64,000 nt of DNA. Source: Pelargonium tetragonum. Taxonomy: Eukaryota; Streptophyta; Magnoliopsida; Geraniales; Geraniaceae. The notes beneath the pieces were generated by a model. That model did no database searches, was not told the DNA's origin, and worked only from the letters and a program-made list of their open reading frames with translations. Numbering within the stretch: the first letter of the stretch is position 1; every line of letters starts with the position of its first letter. Positions 11,031-22,800 of this stretch are shown piece by piece. The position numbers were made by a program, and so were the translations under genes. The stretch is from the NCBI GenBank assembly GCA_036897445.1, contig JAYMTL010000035.1, forward strand, positions 62,001 through 126,000, given 5' to 3'.

Positions 11031-13250
11031 GGTAAGGTTCTTTTTATCTCTGAGTAGGGTTCTTTAGAACTCTTGTAATAAGGTAAGAGGTAGAACTCTA
11101 AAGGAAGTGAATCCGCTTTATTTAATATACCTTAAGAGTCCTATGTTCTACCAAGCACTTTTATTAAGAAGTAGATTATTCGATCAGTATTGAGCCATTA
11201 CATATTATATAAAAAACTATGTTTATTTAGAAACCTGAAGAATAAATAGAAATAAGGCTGCTCGGGAGGAAACCTTAAACTGGAAGCAAAGTAGTGCTCT
11301 TGAACCTATAACTTCCTTTTTCTTTCCGAAATAATAGATAGGGGTTGTACCTTTCTTTCCTATCGGTAATGTTTTGATCTACATAGCTTTCACCTTCAAA
11401 ATGAGCTCTATTTGCTTAGTAATAGTTTGACTTCCCTATTAAAATAAAACACTTTGTAACAGTTTCTTTTATGTTTCTTAGAATGGGTATCCCGAGGGTT
11501 CCATTCCTGAGATGTAGTATATTTTTCTACAGGATCCCTTACGAGTACGTGGTATAAAATTAGACGTATGCTGCTTATATATCAAAAATATCAAAAGAAG
11601 TTTATTAGAGCTCTTTTTACTTGTGTTCAAAGTAAGATAAGACTAAGATCTAGTTAGACGCTCTTTTAGTATGACCTATAAGATTGAATTGTTGTAATAA
11701 AGGAACGACTTTGGGGTATATTACTGAGTGTGTTGGTAGAAAGCGGAACTCCAGGGTTGCCAGTAAGATATTTTTATCCTTAAATATCCCTTGTTCTTAG
11801 CCTCAATAAGTGTTTTGATCTTTTTAGTTGTATACGCGATAACTTTTTTATACGACTAAAAAAATGAGCATAAGGATATTAAGAGACTTTACCTAGAGAT
11901 TTCGTGTGTCATATATAACGGATTTCAAGACTGCTTCACTGTTTGGTTTCTGGATTACTTAATTCCTCAATGACTCGGTAGTTTACGTTACATGAGCTCT
12001 AGATATAAAAGGGGTTTGACTACTTGTATCTTAGTTTTTATCATTTGTACAATTAGTATGTAGCTATATTACTATTCCGGAGCCTGCTATTATAAAGCCT
12101 GGGACTGCATAACGCTTTCTTCAAAGGTTTCAAATTCTTTGTTTTAAAACAAGGCTAAAGATATATTTTAAACCCTTACAATCAATTAAAAAAGACTAGA
12201 ATATTTATTTTGAATCCTCGTTGGGTGAGGTTAGACCACAGGAAAAGAAAATTTGTTCCGTAAAAGAAGAAAAGAGTACTAGACCAAGCAGGAAATTTTC
12301 TATATAGACTGGAAGTTCTTTATTATCCCCCTTAATTTTGTCAAAAGCCCTATGAATGCGGGCTTCTTTATATAGATATGGGTAATCTTAAATTGCTCTC
12401 AAATCTTTTATGTCATATAGAGCTTATGAGATTGAAATGTAATATACAACCCCTTTTCTATTCTTTAAGTTGGTAGTTTTGAGTTGTTGAGATGAAAAGT
12501 TATGGCATGAGTACAAGGAGATCGTGTACATAGGTTCAAACCCTTTTTTAGAGATCCTTTCCAATTCAATTTAGTACAAAATAGACTTCCAGTTTATAAA
12601 GTTTCTATTCTATAAGGAGTCAAAGTCGCTTATTAGCAGCACATTCTTTCTCAACTAGGAATTCGGCACTCCTACTGTAAAAAAGAAAGGCATCCACTTT
12701 ATCTATACAAGAGGTCTCATTTTAGAAAAGACAAAGTGTGTAGTTTCTTTCCTTTCCGAATCATTACATTACTATTAGTTCCGAAACATAGGAAAACAGG
12801 GCTACCTTCCGATTTCTTTAGTAGGCGCTTCACAGGATCTCGATTCCTAGTCTTGTTCTTTCTTCTTTTATAATGTATAGTTTCTATTTTGGAGGATAAA
12901 AGGAGCTTTCCCTAGACTTATCCGCGAGTGTAGTAGTACTCAGGACCCCTCTAAATTTAAAGCAATTTCTGTTTAAGAATACTCCTCCTTTCTTTTTAGT
13001 ATTAATATTGAGTATATGCAGGTAGAGCTCGATGTGGCTAAAGTTGGGTAGGGCAACAGGGGTTTTAACTACCCAGAAATTTATAAAAATACAGTGCATT
13101 CCTAGCAATCCAAGTTAGAGAATCCCTTATTCACGCTTTGTAAATGTCTAGACGCAGTATCTGGTTGTTGTAAAGATTAAGACCCTTCCGTTATGAAAAT
13201 TCGGCAATAGGTCGACAGCCCTACTACAAAAATACAAAAAGGAATCTCTT
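11031..13250. other. Noncoding spacer containing a long hairpin
   Basis: No gene is recognised. The minus-strand open frame 12884-13108 (74 codons) has no motif. The notable structure is the long hairpin at 11821-11862, listed separately. The rest has background composition. Confidence 0.5.
11821..11862. repeat. 14-bp-stem hairpin, near-perfect inverted repeat
   Basis: The left arm TTTTTAGTTGTATA (11821-11834) pairs over all 14 positions with the right arm TATACGACTAAAAA (11849-11862). The only non-Watson-Crick position is one G-T wobble. The loop is 14 nt. This is the longest intramolecular stem I found. Read on the plus strand it has a T-run on the left and an A-run on the right, so on the minus strand the hairpin also ends in T residues, making it terminator-like in either orientation. 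No gene flanks it that would explain this, so it may be one of the dispersed hairpin elements rather than a terminator. Confidence 0.55.
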
Positions 13251-13290
13251 AGCAGCCGGGGCAAGTACTATGCCAGCGGGTGTCGATACA
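13251..13290 (+). rRNA. SSU-rRNA-like patch around the 530 region
   Basis: The segment reads AGCAGCCGGGGCAAGTACTA then TGCCAGC. In bacterial-type SSU rRNA the corresponding run is AGCACCGGCTAACTACG then TGCCAGC, followed by the 530 loop. The order and spacing of AGCA, CCGG, AA-T-AC and TGCCAGC agree, and the next bases (GGGTGTCGATAC) roughly parallel the loop and the TAATAC that follows. The match fades about 15 bases after TGCCAGC. A functional rns would keep this core nearly invariant, so this looks like a decayed copy or a coincidence. It is short and unconfirmed. Confidence 0.2.
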
Positions 13291-15191
13291 AACAAGATAT
13301 TGAGTAAAATGTGGGCTGAGTGTAATATAACATTTTCGATCGGGGAGATTTTCTTAACTAAAATTTATAGTATAGTACTCCAGTAAACGGTTCAATCTAA
13401 CTTCAAGGTTTTCGGGTCTAAGAGCATTAAGATCCCTTTCACCAATAAAGTTTTCAAAGGTTGCTATTTCCCCGTGAGCCCTATTTAGATAAAAAAGGAA
13501 ACCCTCTTATAGTACACAGCTATCTAACGATAGTAAGTAGTGCTCGTCATAGAACGAAACTTTAATGAACTTCGGCAAGAGGGCTCTTTTAAAAACCACT
13601 TATCAGAAACCTAATTGAATAAGAAGAAAAGTCTTGTAAATGTAAAATACCCGCAACCCAGGGTTTTCAAATTCCTTATAAATCGGATCTAGTACCCCTT
13701 AAGTATGGATCCAGATATAAATAGAGTGCCGCAAATACCCGTAACGCTCTATTATAAAATAGAAAAGCAATCCTCAATAGTATCAAACCCTTAGGCCTTT
13801 CTTTTCTATTTTCGCATAAATATATACCTAAAGTCCCGCTCCTTGGAACTTCCTAGTCAGTTTATCTCTCCTTTTATAATTATAAGCACAGGTAAGTATT
13901 CTTACAACCATAACACTAAGAGAAGTATAGCCCATAACCATAAGCGTATAGCTCTTACTCTTCTTAATACTTCTGACAAAAATACAAATTAAATTAGCCC
14001 TACTTCGAATTCCTTAAAAACTTACTTTATATACCTCTTGTAAATTACCCCTGCGGACTCCCGCTTTTAGGTGTTTAGTTACATACAAAAAATTTTCGTA
14101 AGTAAAAAGACTCCTCAGCTTTCTGTTCCAAAACTCGGGGTAACTAACGAAACTAATGCATAACTATATCTATACCCGTGTCTTTCCCAGATCCCGATAG
14201 GGCTTTTTTCTGATTAGTAAGGGGGAACTCAATTACTTATAGTAATAGGAGCTCTAAAGTCCTCTTATTAAATTTCTTATTTTGTACCTTTAGTAAAAAG
14301 GGGCCTTTTCCGTGCATAGAACCAACCAGCTTTAAACTTCTATAGGATTTTTTCAGCCTTATTAGATAAAAACCGAAATCCCTATAAGGTTTTTGTTAAA
14401 CTCTTTTTCAAAAGAAAAGAATTTTGACTCTCCTCTTTTCTTGTCTTACGTGGAATTGCTTAGATCAAAATCTCATTTTGTACTAACACGGAAATGGACC
14501 CTTTTCAAAGAAACAGGCAGGACTCTTAGGATCCTTTCTGGCGGAGCTCTATATAGGGTGTGTTCAAGAGATACAGATACGGTAAGTCTAGTGCTTTGCT
14601 TAATAAATTTAATAGTATACAGAGTGATTTTTCTACCGAACTTTTCTCTTAAAGGGTAACCCTTCGACTAGTTAGAGTATCAGACTATTTTTCTTATTTT
14701 TTCAATAAATTTAAGGCAAGAAAATCGCTTATATAGAACAATCCCGTTATTTAGTATTTTCTTCTAAAAAACTCTTTTTTTCCTTTTGTATCCATCGAAA
14801 CAAACAGTTCGTTGGTCCAAATCCCACCCTTTTAATTATACTTACATGTTTGTAATCAAGTATCTTTTTTCACCCTGTTTTATCTATATTCTAGTATTTC
14901 AAAAGTGTTTAGCTGACAAACTGCAGTTACCCTCTTAAAATACCGGAGTTTCCCTGTGAAAGGTTGGTTCTCAAAAGCAACATACCAAAGTCTCTCGTCT
15001 TAATCCGTCCTTTTTTATTTCAAGTTTTGCTAGATTCTTATGAAAAATTTTTATACGGGAAACCTAACCTCATTCTTAAAAGTGCGGTAAGTCCTCTAAC
15101 CTCCAAGGATTTTCTTGCGATTTAATGGATACAAAACGGAAACACTTTAGTAGCACGGGCCTCTACTCATCCGCTCGTAGATAATTAACAA
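13291..15191. other. Noncoding spacer
   Basis: No gene is recognised in about 1.9 kb. The plus-strand open frame 14393-14659 (88 codons) starts with TTG and has no recognisable domain. Background AT-rich texture. Confidence 0.45.
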
Positions 15192-15207
15192 AGTCTTAAA
15201 AAAGACT
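15192..15207. repeat. Perfect 6-bp hairpin AGTCTT-AAAA-AAGACT
   Basis: AGTCTT (15192-15197) is the exact reverse complement of AAGACT (15202-15207), separated by AAAA. The same stem sequence recurs in a larger hairpin at 26519-26539, and the words AGTCTT and AAGACT are common in the window. It may be a member of a small hairpin family. No associated gene is seen. Confidence 0.45.
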
Positions 15208-15450
15208 ACCTGTAAAGTAACAAAATTCTTACAACTCAAGAGCCCTATAAATTTTGTTACTTTCTTCCTTCTCATGCCTCCGCGTCTCACCAAATTTGCA
15301 CCAAGGGTCCTTACTTCGTTATTAAGGGTGTTTACAACAGAATTTCTATTAGGTTTTCTCCTGCTTCCCCTAAAGTGATATATAGTAATTCTAAGGTCGA
15401 AAGTATACGGTCCTCAATTCTAAAAAGGAAACGGTTTAAATCTTCCTAAG

Positions 15451-15480
15451 TCAAGAAGGTGACAAGGTAAGCAAAGCACC
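15451..15480 (+). rRNA. SSU-rRNA 3'-end-like patch
   Basis: The bases GTGACAAGGTAAGC (from 15459) match the universal GTAACAAGGTAACC near the 3' end of bacterial-type SSU rRNA at 12 of 14 positions, preceded by AAGTCAAGAAG-type sequence similar to the GAAGTC that normally comes before. What follows (AAAGCACCCCTCC) only loosely recalls the SSU 3' tail. The decoding-site segment CACCGCCCGTC that should lie about 100 bases upstream is absent. It may be a relic fragment or chance. It sits 250 bases before an LSU-like patch on the same strand. Confidence 0.2.
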
Positions 15481-15700
15481 CCTCCAAACCCATCGTATTC
15501 TTTGAAAGAAGAAGCTCTGTGGTTATCCAAAAGGGAGTTTTTTTGTATATTATAATCTTTAAAAAGCAAGGGCGTCTAGTTATAGTATTTCCTAGCTCTT
15601 ATAGGGATAATAAGAAATTGTAAATTGTAATAAGTCCACTTTATAACCACACCTACAATTTCTCAGACCCTAGACCTTTGCCAGAACTAGAACCCTCGGG

Positions 15701-15745
15701 AAAGCCTAACTCTTATACGTAACGGTCCTCATATTAGCTAAACTC
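15701..15745 (+). rRNA. LSU-rRNA-like patch (domain IV/V border motif)
   Basis: TAACGGTCCT at 15720-15729 is an exact copy of the universal LSU rRNA segment that precedes AAGGTAGCGAAATTCC. The window continues with CATATTAGCTAAACTCGG, keeping TAGC-AAA and C at similar spacing. Upstream, GCCTAACTCTTATACG recalls GCCGTAACTATA. An exact GC-balanced 10-mer in context is unlikely by chance at this composition. Without further LSU sequence around it I read it as a relic or a very small rRNA module. Confidence 0.25.
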
Positions 15746-18700
15746 GGATCCTGTATCTTACTCATACCCATAGCTTATTTCAAAATACCTACTATACCCC
15801 GTCAGAGATACGCCCTTTATCTATTACTTAGAATTTTGACTTTTTATTACTAAATCTTTTAACCTTTAATAGGAGCCCTGCAGAATATAGGTAATACATG
15901 AGTTCAACTTATACCATATACATATACAAGAGAGACTAAACTACCTGTTAGAGAAACCCAGGTAATGTATATTATAGAAAATACAGGAGTTCAAGTCCCA
16001 TAACACCATAAGACACTAGACTATCTATTTAGATTTTCCAAGGGTTAACTAGCTTGATCATAAAATTTCTAGAGATTCTAATAGGAGCTAACCCTTTCAA
16101 GATACTTCTTTATAACATGAGTAAATACTTTCGGAAACCAACCCCCTACAATTCTTACTATGATTAGGAGACTCCAATAACTCATAAATAGATACTAATG
16201 CAATACTATAACAACTAAAATCTAAGAAATGTTGAACTATCTTAAAATCAAGTAGCTAGTTTTCCATAGTTAGAAAAAAGGACCCTCCCCAAAGAGGGGG
16301 TTTACACATTAACAACTTCTTTACATTATAAAAAACTTGTGTATAACTGAGTAAAGAGATCCTATAATAAAGGTCTTTCTTAGGCAACACAAAGCGAATT
16401 TCTGGATAGTCAAAATATTGAAATACTCTGGCTAAATAAGTAGGGTAATAGGTATCCAGGTCTAAAACAAGGGTCGAGGCTTCTTTACTCAGCACAAGAT
16501 TACGAGCCCTTGGAACTCCATATCAAGTAAACCAAGTATTAGGGTTCTCTTAAAGCAATAAAATCCTTTTTAGGGAATAATAAAGTACACTACAAATCCA
16601 TTAAAAATACCAAAAGGCACCTTATGAGGAGGGCCCTCTTTCAAGTAAACACCTCGCCGCTCAAAATTACCCAGGTTTTAAATTACACCAAGTATATAGC
16701 AAAGATTTTTATAAACCTTAAATGCAAGCTCTAGAAGGAAAAAAGCTACCGCTAATATAGCTATCATTTTCTACAGAGCCTTATTTAATTTAAATAAGAT
16801 AGGCCTGCTTAGCTACCCTATACAAGGGTTTGAACAGTCTTGCCCGAAAAGACTCGAGAAAGAGTACATATAATTACTACTGAAAAGCCTCCTCGTTAAT
16901 CAGATTAAAAGTACAGGAAATTACAAAGGCACAAAGTGTCTCTTATACCGGGTTTCTAACTTGCTTTTTAATGGCAACCCAGATCCTGCAAATTTCTATC
17001 TAAGAAAAGTACTTCCTTAGGGCCCCAAGCAACTCATAGCTAGTAGATTCTGTATCTTATCCATAGTTATTCTCTATCATACCTAATATCTTAATAACCA
17101 CAGCTTTAGAGCTATACTCACTCTTACCTTAAACCAATACTCAAGACCTGCTTTCACCTTGAAATTCAGGAATGAAAGTCTATATTTTACATTTAAAGAT
17201 AGAATACTTGTCTAAAAAGGGGCCCCTTAATACTAGAAGAAGCGGCCAAACCCTGTATATATAGTGTATCCCAAAAAGCAAAATCGTATCAGAGTGAAAC
17301 TGTCCTTTATATATATTAAAACAGGATTCAACTGGGGAATTGCTTTTGACAAGTAGAAGGGAGCTCCTTATTTCTTAGTATTTTGTTAAAAGTGTCTTTA
17401 AAAGAGCCCTTTAATTAGTGAAATTAACAAGGTTTGGGTAGGTTTCCTAAAGTCAATATATCAAAGTAAAATAAGGGCGATTTAGAGCTTTTTTAATACA
17501 AGGTTTTCTGAGGAAGTTAGATTTTCCTCTTTATCTGGATACTTCGGCAATTAGTAGTTCTTTATGCGTTTAGTCTTAATTTGCTATTACTTCCACTACC
17601 TTTAGGAAGCCGGGATCCCCCTTTAGAGTTAATCTATCTGTAATTTTTACAAGGTAAAATTAAGACTAAGCAGGAGTATCTAAAGTCTAGGAGTCTTTCC
17701 AACAAAAAAGGTATGGAAGCAGAAAAGAGTCTAATTTTAAAGGTTTTAGGGGGTGACCATTTCTGGCTTGATTAGAGTGACTTTTCCTTTTGAGTATTAG
17801 GATATATATATAATTTGCTGTTTTAAATTGAACTAAAACCGTAAGGAATTCAGGATAATTCCATAAAAGTCATAAAAGGTGGAACATTTTTTTTGTTAAA
17901 GCGTTATATTTACAAATTATTTGATGATAAAAATCTTCCTACTGAGATTCCAGGATTACCGAGGGCCCATTTGATTAGAAATCCTGTTAAACTTTTAAAT
18001 AAATCTATCTGTATTAGCTTACAATTAAGGAATGAAACCTTCTCAAAGTCTTGTAAATCTGATGCTGTATCTATACCTACTTTTAGTATTTATCTAAAAT
18101 CTACTTGAAATTTGAAAATGAAATTCTACTTAAACAAAGAAGTAATGGCAGCGTATCAAGCTTGTTTCCCGAGATAGAAAGAAATTTTCTTACTTTTCTC
18201 ATAGGAAATGTGCTTTAGGAATAAAGAGCCAAGTGTCTCACAAACGGATGAAGTTATTGATCGTAAGTTAAAATTGGTAAGTAAAACTTAGTTAGAATTC
18301 ACCGGTCTAATACAAGAGTTTAAACTATCTGCTATTCTTTTCTCACTTTGGGAAACCCTACTAAAGAAGCTTTTTAAGTATTTAAAACCTTAGATTTTTA
18401 TAAGTGAGATGGGGAAGGAGAAGAGAAAATCTATTTAAAAGAAAGGGTATCCTTAGAGAATTACCCCTGGACATATAACAAACTCCTATGGGATTATCTA
18501 AACTCCCACAATAGATAAAGGTATTCATACAAAGTAAAATAATGGACCAGTACGGGACGCAGGGACAGGAGAAGATTCCCCTTTTGAGTTTACCAATTAA
18601 AACTACTATTGAAAAATATCTGAGGTAATTTACTGTGTATTGATGTTTACCTTAACAATTTACTATAGTGTACTCCTGATTAGGGTTCATGAGTATGACT

Positions 18701-18893
18701 CTACACTACAGGGTTAAATAGTTATGAACAATAAAAAGTGGACTTCGTCTTGTAGTTCATTCAAAATATTTCAACTTACAATTAATTGGGAATCAGTTAC
18801 CTTTATCGGAGCTGGTTTTTCACCCCTCGGTTCTATTTTACACCTAAATTATTAGGTCTTTATCACGGCCTTTTTCCATGAAAATTTCAAAAA
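15746..18893. other. Noncoding spacer with dense short palindromes
   Basis: No gene is recognised. This stretch is rich in short palindromes: GGGCCC at 16631, 17020 and 17220, and CTTATTTAATTTAAATAAG at 16780-16798, which is palindromic except at its centre. Open frames 16256-16495 (minus, 79 codons) and 17893-18108 (plus, 71 codons) have no motifs and are of chance length. Confidence 0.5.
16780..16798. repeat. 19-nt AT-rich near-palindrome
   Basis: The two arms CTTATTTAA and TTAAATAAG are exact reverse complements around a single central T. In AT-rich DNA such sites arise by chance more readily than GC-rich ones, so I attach little weight. It could form a cruciform. Confidence 0.4.
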
Positions 18894-18960
18894 CTGAAAC
18901 GTTTCGAACCCACAACCTTTAGATAAAAGGCCCGCGGTCTGCCAATTGAATTACGCACCA
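18894..18960 (-). pseudogene. Degenerate tRNA, Lys-like
   Basis: The minus-strand sequence begins TGGTGCG-TA and runs through a D-arm-like ATTCAATTGGCAGA, an anticodon region CTTTTAT or TTATCTA depending on register, and GGTTGTGGGTTCGAAAC, which has the correct 5' T stem and T loop. The overall length and order are right for a tRNA. However, the 3' T-stem strand does not pair with GTGGG, the acceptor 3' strand CGCACCA is missing, the D stem does not close, and no anticodon-stem register pairs well. UUU (Lys) is the best reading of the anticodon, with low certainty. I interpret it as a decayed tRNA gene. Confidence 0.4.
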
Positions 18961-19719
18961 ACAAAAATTGGATATTGGATAGAATAGAGTGGTCGTACAA
19001 TAAATTAGTTATTAATTTTCATTATTATTTATACATATGTTAAAAAGAATTCTTCCGTAATCTTTATTCGAGCTTTCCTCGGTAGGGCGAATTCCTCACT
19101 AGTAGTAAAATAGATAACGAAGTAGAGAGAGCTTTTTTGTTACATACAAATTCAATTTATGCTTACTGGGATTCTTTAACTAACTATATGAAAACCCCAA
19201 TTCATTATAACTAAGATTTTTTTAATGTTTAAAAATACCGAGAAAAAGAAAGTTAAGATATTGATCACTATAGAAGAATGCCTAAACCTTAATATTAAGT
19301 TTTATCTATCTTTGAAGTCCCTGATTTTATAAAAAGTAGTGAGCTTCACTTGGTTCTCTAACTAATCCTGCGTAATATTAATAATAATCACTTATAAAAA
19401 TGAAGTATACGTTGCTGCAAAAATTCTAGAAAATGAAAGTTGAGCTCTCAGTTTGACTCTAAATGGCATAGGTTCGAACCTAAGGGTTTCCATTAAGGAC
19501 AAAGTAAAGGCGTTAGATTAACACTGGATTAGTACAACCCGCGTGTGTGCCCTGGCAGGAGTAATTAGTAGAGATAGTGATCGGCGATACTTACCCAAAT
19601 TTTCTTATTCTCTATACCAAACCGGCAGCGCTCCTCCTACGAATTGCTTAATTGAGCTCGGAATATCTTTTTCCCTTTTCGCGCTTATAGGCTTTTACTG
19701 GGAGAAAAGTGGAACCTTA

Positions 19720-19870
19720 TAGGTATACCGGGCCTTGGCTTTTGGGGGTCTTCCTTATAACGAGTTATCAAAAAGTTCTGCAATTTTTTTGTGCAGTTCG
19801 CTTTGAACGGGTGGATACCTTCTAATGTAATAGGAGGCGTGAAAGCTGCTCAATACATACTAATAAAATA
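19720..19870 (+). repeat. Copy A of a two-copy element resembling the SSU rRNA 5' end
   Basis: This segment pairs with 27045-27190. They share TTCCTTATAACGAGTTATC exactly (19 nt, here 19751-19769). Flanking similarity includes TATAC-GGGCC before it and, after it, AA-GTT-TG-AAT-TT-TTGTG, then TTGAAC, GGAG-G, CTGCT and ATACTAAT-AAA. The distance from the 19-mer to ATACTAAT is nearly equal (about 113 and 118 bases). The tail here, GGAGGCGTG then TGCTCAATACATACTAAT, resembles the conserved SSU rRNA 5' motif GGCGGCGTGCTTAACACATGCAAGTC. The shared 19-mer contains the perfect palindrome ATAACGAGTTAT apart from its GA centre. A repeated relic of the rns leader is my preferred reading. Confidence 0.4.
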
Positions 19871-22800
19871 AATAGTATTAGTCCTACAAGTTTTTAAAAG
19901 AAGAATCCAGATTTATAGAAAACACTGGACGGCTTATTGCCCACATTAAACTTAGGCAAGTAAAATAGAAATGAAAAGCCCCTATCAAGTAAGAAATCCC
20001 AGCTATTTTAGGTTAAGGTTAGTTAGATTTCCTTATTCTTATTAAGCCAAAGCTGTTTTATAAATACTATAGTTCGAATCCTTTTTAGTTTAGAGTCATG
20101 CTTTCGTTTTGTATAAAGGGGGTTATCTGATACAAAAAAACAAAGAGTCCTACAGAAGTCCTTACTTCCGGCAATTTCATCTTTTTGAGAGCGCTCTTTA
20201 CTAGTTCTCCTTAAATACTCGTAGAGTTGCTCTTGAACAGTGTGTACTATAGAATAAGGAATACAATTAGAACAAAAGGAAAAGAGTATCCAAGTGATGT
20301 GTGAAATTAATTAAAGTTATAGACTTTTGTGACAAAAATTCTAGCGTAATAAAGGGAATGAGATTCATATACGTTATAACCGGGAGCTAACAAGTTTATC
20401 CTTTATTTGATACCTTAATTAAGTTATCTGAGTATCTGGAAGACGCGCCAAAAGGGTAGAAGAAAACAGGATATTCTAAGAAAGTCTATCAGGAGCATAT
20501 CTATTCTATTTCAATTCTTTTTCGAGATAAAAAGGATTTTTAGTCATTAAATTAATGTATATATTGTAAAGCAAGGGATTCCTTATTAGAACAGGTAGCC
20601 CTTTCCTATCTTTCTTTAGTTTAGTTTCAAGAGCTCCCTGTACCTACGATATTAACGAGCATGGGGTATACCCCCCAAGTAGAAACTGCATCCTTTACCC
20701 TTGCTTTTTACAACGGGCCCTCTTAGCTTAGTATTGTAATTTTCAAAAGAAGGAATAAAAGAAAGTAAAATACTTGCACTATAATATAATTTTGCTAAAT
20801 GTATATAACAATGTAAAAGGCCCGGAACACTTTACTCTTCAGCCAAGACCAGGGGGGGGGTCCAGTAAAATTACCTATAAAAGGAAGTAAGGTAAGGGGG
20901 ACTCCCTAACTAAATTTAATTATAAATTAAGTCTTAGAGTTGTCATATACTTTAGATCCAAATCCATTTTATCTGGTCTTAAGCTTGTCTAGAACTCTAC
21001 CTTTTTGAAGAAATGCTTCAAACTCAAAAGTCTACTTCTAAAATCAATCCTGGTTAGAACCCGATTGATATAGTGATAAACACTTTCGCGTATAGCCTAT
21101 AACTACAAATAAAAAAGACCTATGGGATAACGCTGAATTAAAATGAAATAAAGGGGAATCTCTCGGCTTACCTGAGTAATGTAAACTATTAAATATTAAA
21201 GAATCATAGTGAATTTGAGAACTAATTTTGTTGTAGTAAGTTCTCCTGCTCCCAATACAGCTAAAATTGTACGGATACAAATAAGAAACTTATGTTACTA
21301 CATTAGCAGAGCTTGCTGTATATTTGACCTTGAAATCTTCCTTGTAGCGATATTTACGTCTATAATATTGGTAAATAAAGGGCCCCTGCTATGAAACCTT
21401 GTATATATGGAAGGACTCCTTTCTACCCTTCACCTCGTTCAAGAATAAAGGAATACCTTCCTAAGGCGGAAACGCATAAGATAGTAAAAACTCTAGACGT
21501 AATTATAGTTATAAAAAATTCAAGATTTAATACAGGAAACCCCACGCAAATCCTCGGAATAAATATATTTTACGTTAATTCTTTAAATAAATGCAAAGAA
21601 ATGGGCAAATAGCAAGGGTTTTTAGCGAGCCTCTGCCCGTTGTAAATACCCTTTCTTTGTTCCTATTATAACTACCGGCCTCTTACTCTTGTCGTGACAA
21701 AAGGAAACCCAGCGCATCTACTTTACTAAAAGCCTGCAGGAGAAAACTGCACTGAGTTGTATCTTAAAACGGAAACTCGTAGTAACTCTTTATAGCAACC
21801 TAAAAGCGCTAATCTAAGGGGAATAGAACTGAAGTTCTTTATTTAAGAGCTTTAAGAGTTCCTTATTATTTAGTTACTCTGTGATTGCAGTATTACTTTA
21901 TAATACGAGACCCCAAGAAGTTTTCTTTATAGGGACTTTCTTTTTAGAATGATAGGTGTTCTATTCAAAGGAATTTCTTATACTTTCCGCAGGAAACCTG
22001 TAAAGTTCAAAGCCCCTCCAGAGGGAATCCTTTTGTGGATTGTCTGTTACAATTGATTTAAACGGGAAATTTTAAAGAATCCGATCGTACACCTAGTTTT
22101 GGTTAATGTAAAAAATTTATATCTTACGACTTATTTAGCTTTTTCCCTTGCTTACAAATTAGCCTGAATTTACAGCTCCCTTTTAGCAGCCCGCCCCATT
22201 AGGAGGAGATACTTACTATTCATTTTTATTAGAATTACCACGAAGAATTTTGGGATAATAAAGTAGAGTATCCACCAGGAAAAAGCCCCCCTTTTGTCTA
22301 TGCAGGGTCTGCTACTGCCCCAAAAACGACTAAGTTTGGGCCTTGGCCGCGAGTGAATAATGAATATTCAACCTCTTTTTATTGTAATACGGCATGCATA
22401 ACCATAGCTTAATAAATATTAAACCGAGTTTCGCCTTTTTAATGCCCCGCCGATATTATAGTACTTAGCTTCGTTTAGAAAGAGCCTCGCTTATGACTTA
22501 CTATTTAGGGTTTCCTTAGTTAAAAAGAAGTAGACGGTTACCGCACGAGGTAGGGTCCCCTTAACGTGTCTAGCTCGGGCATAAATCTGTTAAAAATGAA
22601 AGAAGTTTTCTTTCTGTTGGTTAGGAGTCGGGAGATTTGTTGCGTTTTAGATACAAAGGTATATTTATTACTTTTTGCCAGGATATTGCAAGAGTTCTTT
22701 CTATATAAAATAAACCCGCTTTAGTCCTTTTCAAGTTAAATAGAATAGAAAAAAGGTTTTCCTAAGAATAAAGTCTAATTAAGTATATTTAAAAGGGGTT

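Noticed and set aside
19745-19790. The shared 19-mer read as protein (a PYNELSK-like peptide in both copies)
   Set aside because: The frame closes within about 15 codons in both copies, and the similarity outside it does not respect codons, so an RNA or DNA element is a better explanation.
22380-22410. TAATACGG plus GCATGCATAACC considered as a further 530-loop copy
   Set aside because: Only 8 exact bases, which occur about once per strand by chance at this length, and no extended match.
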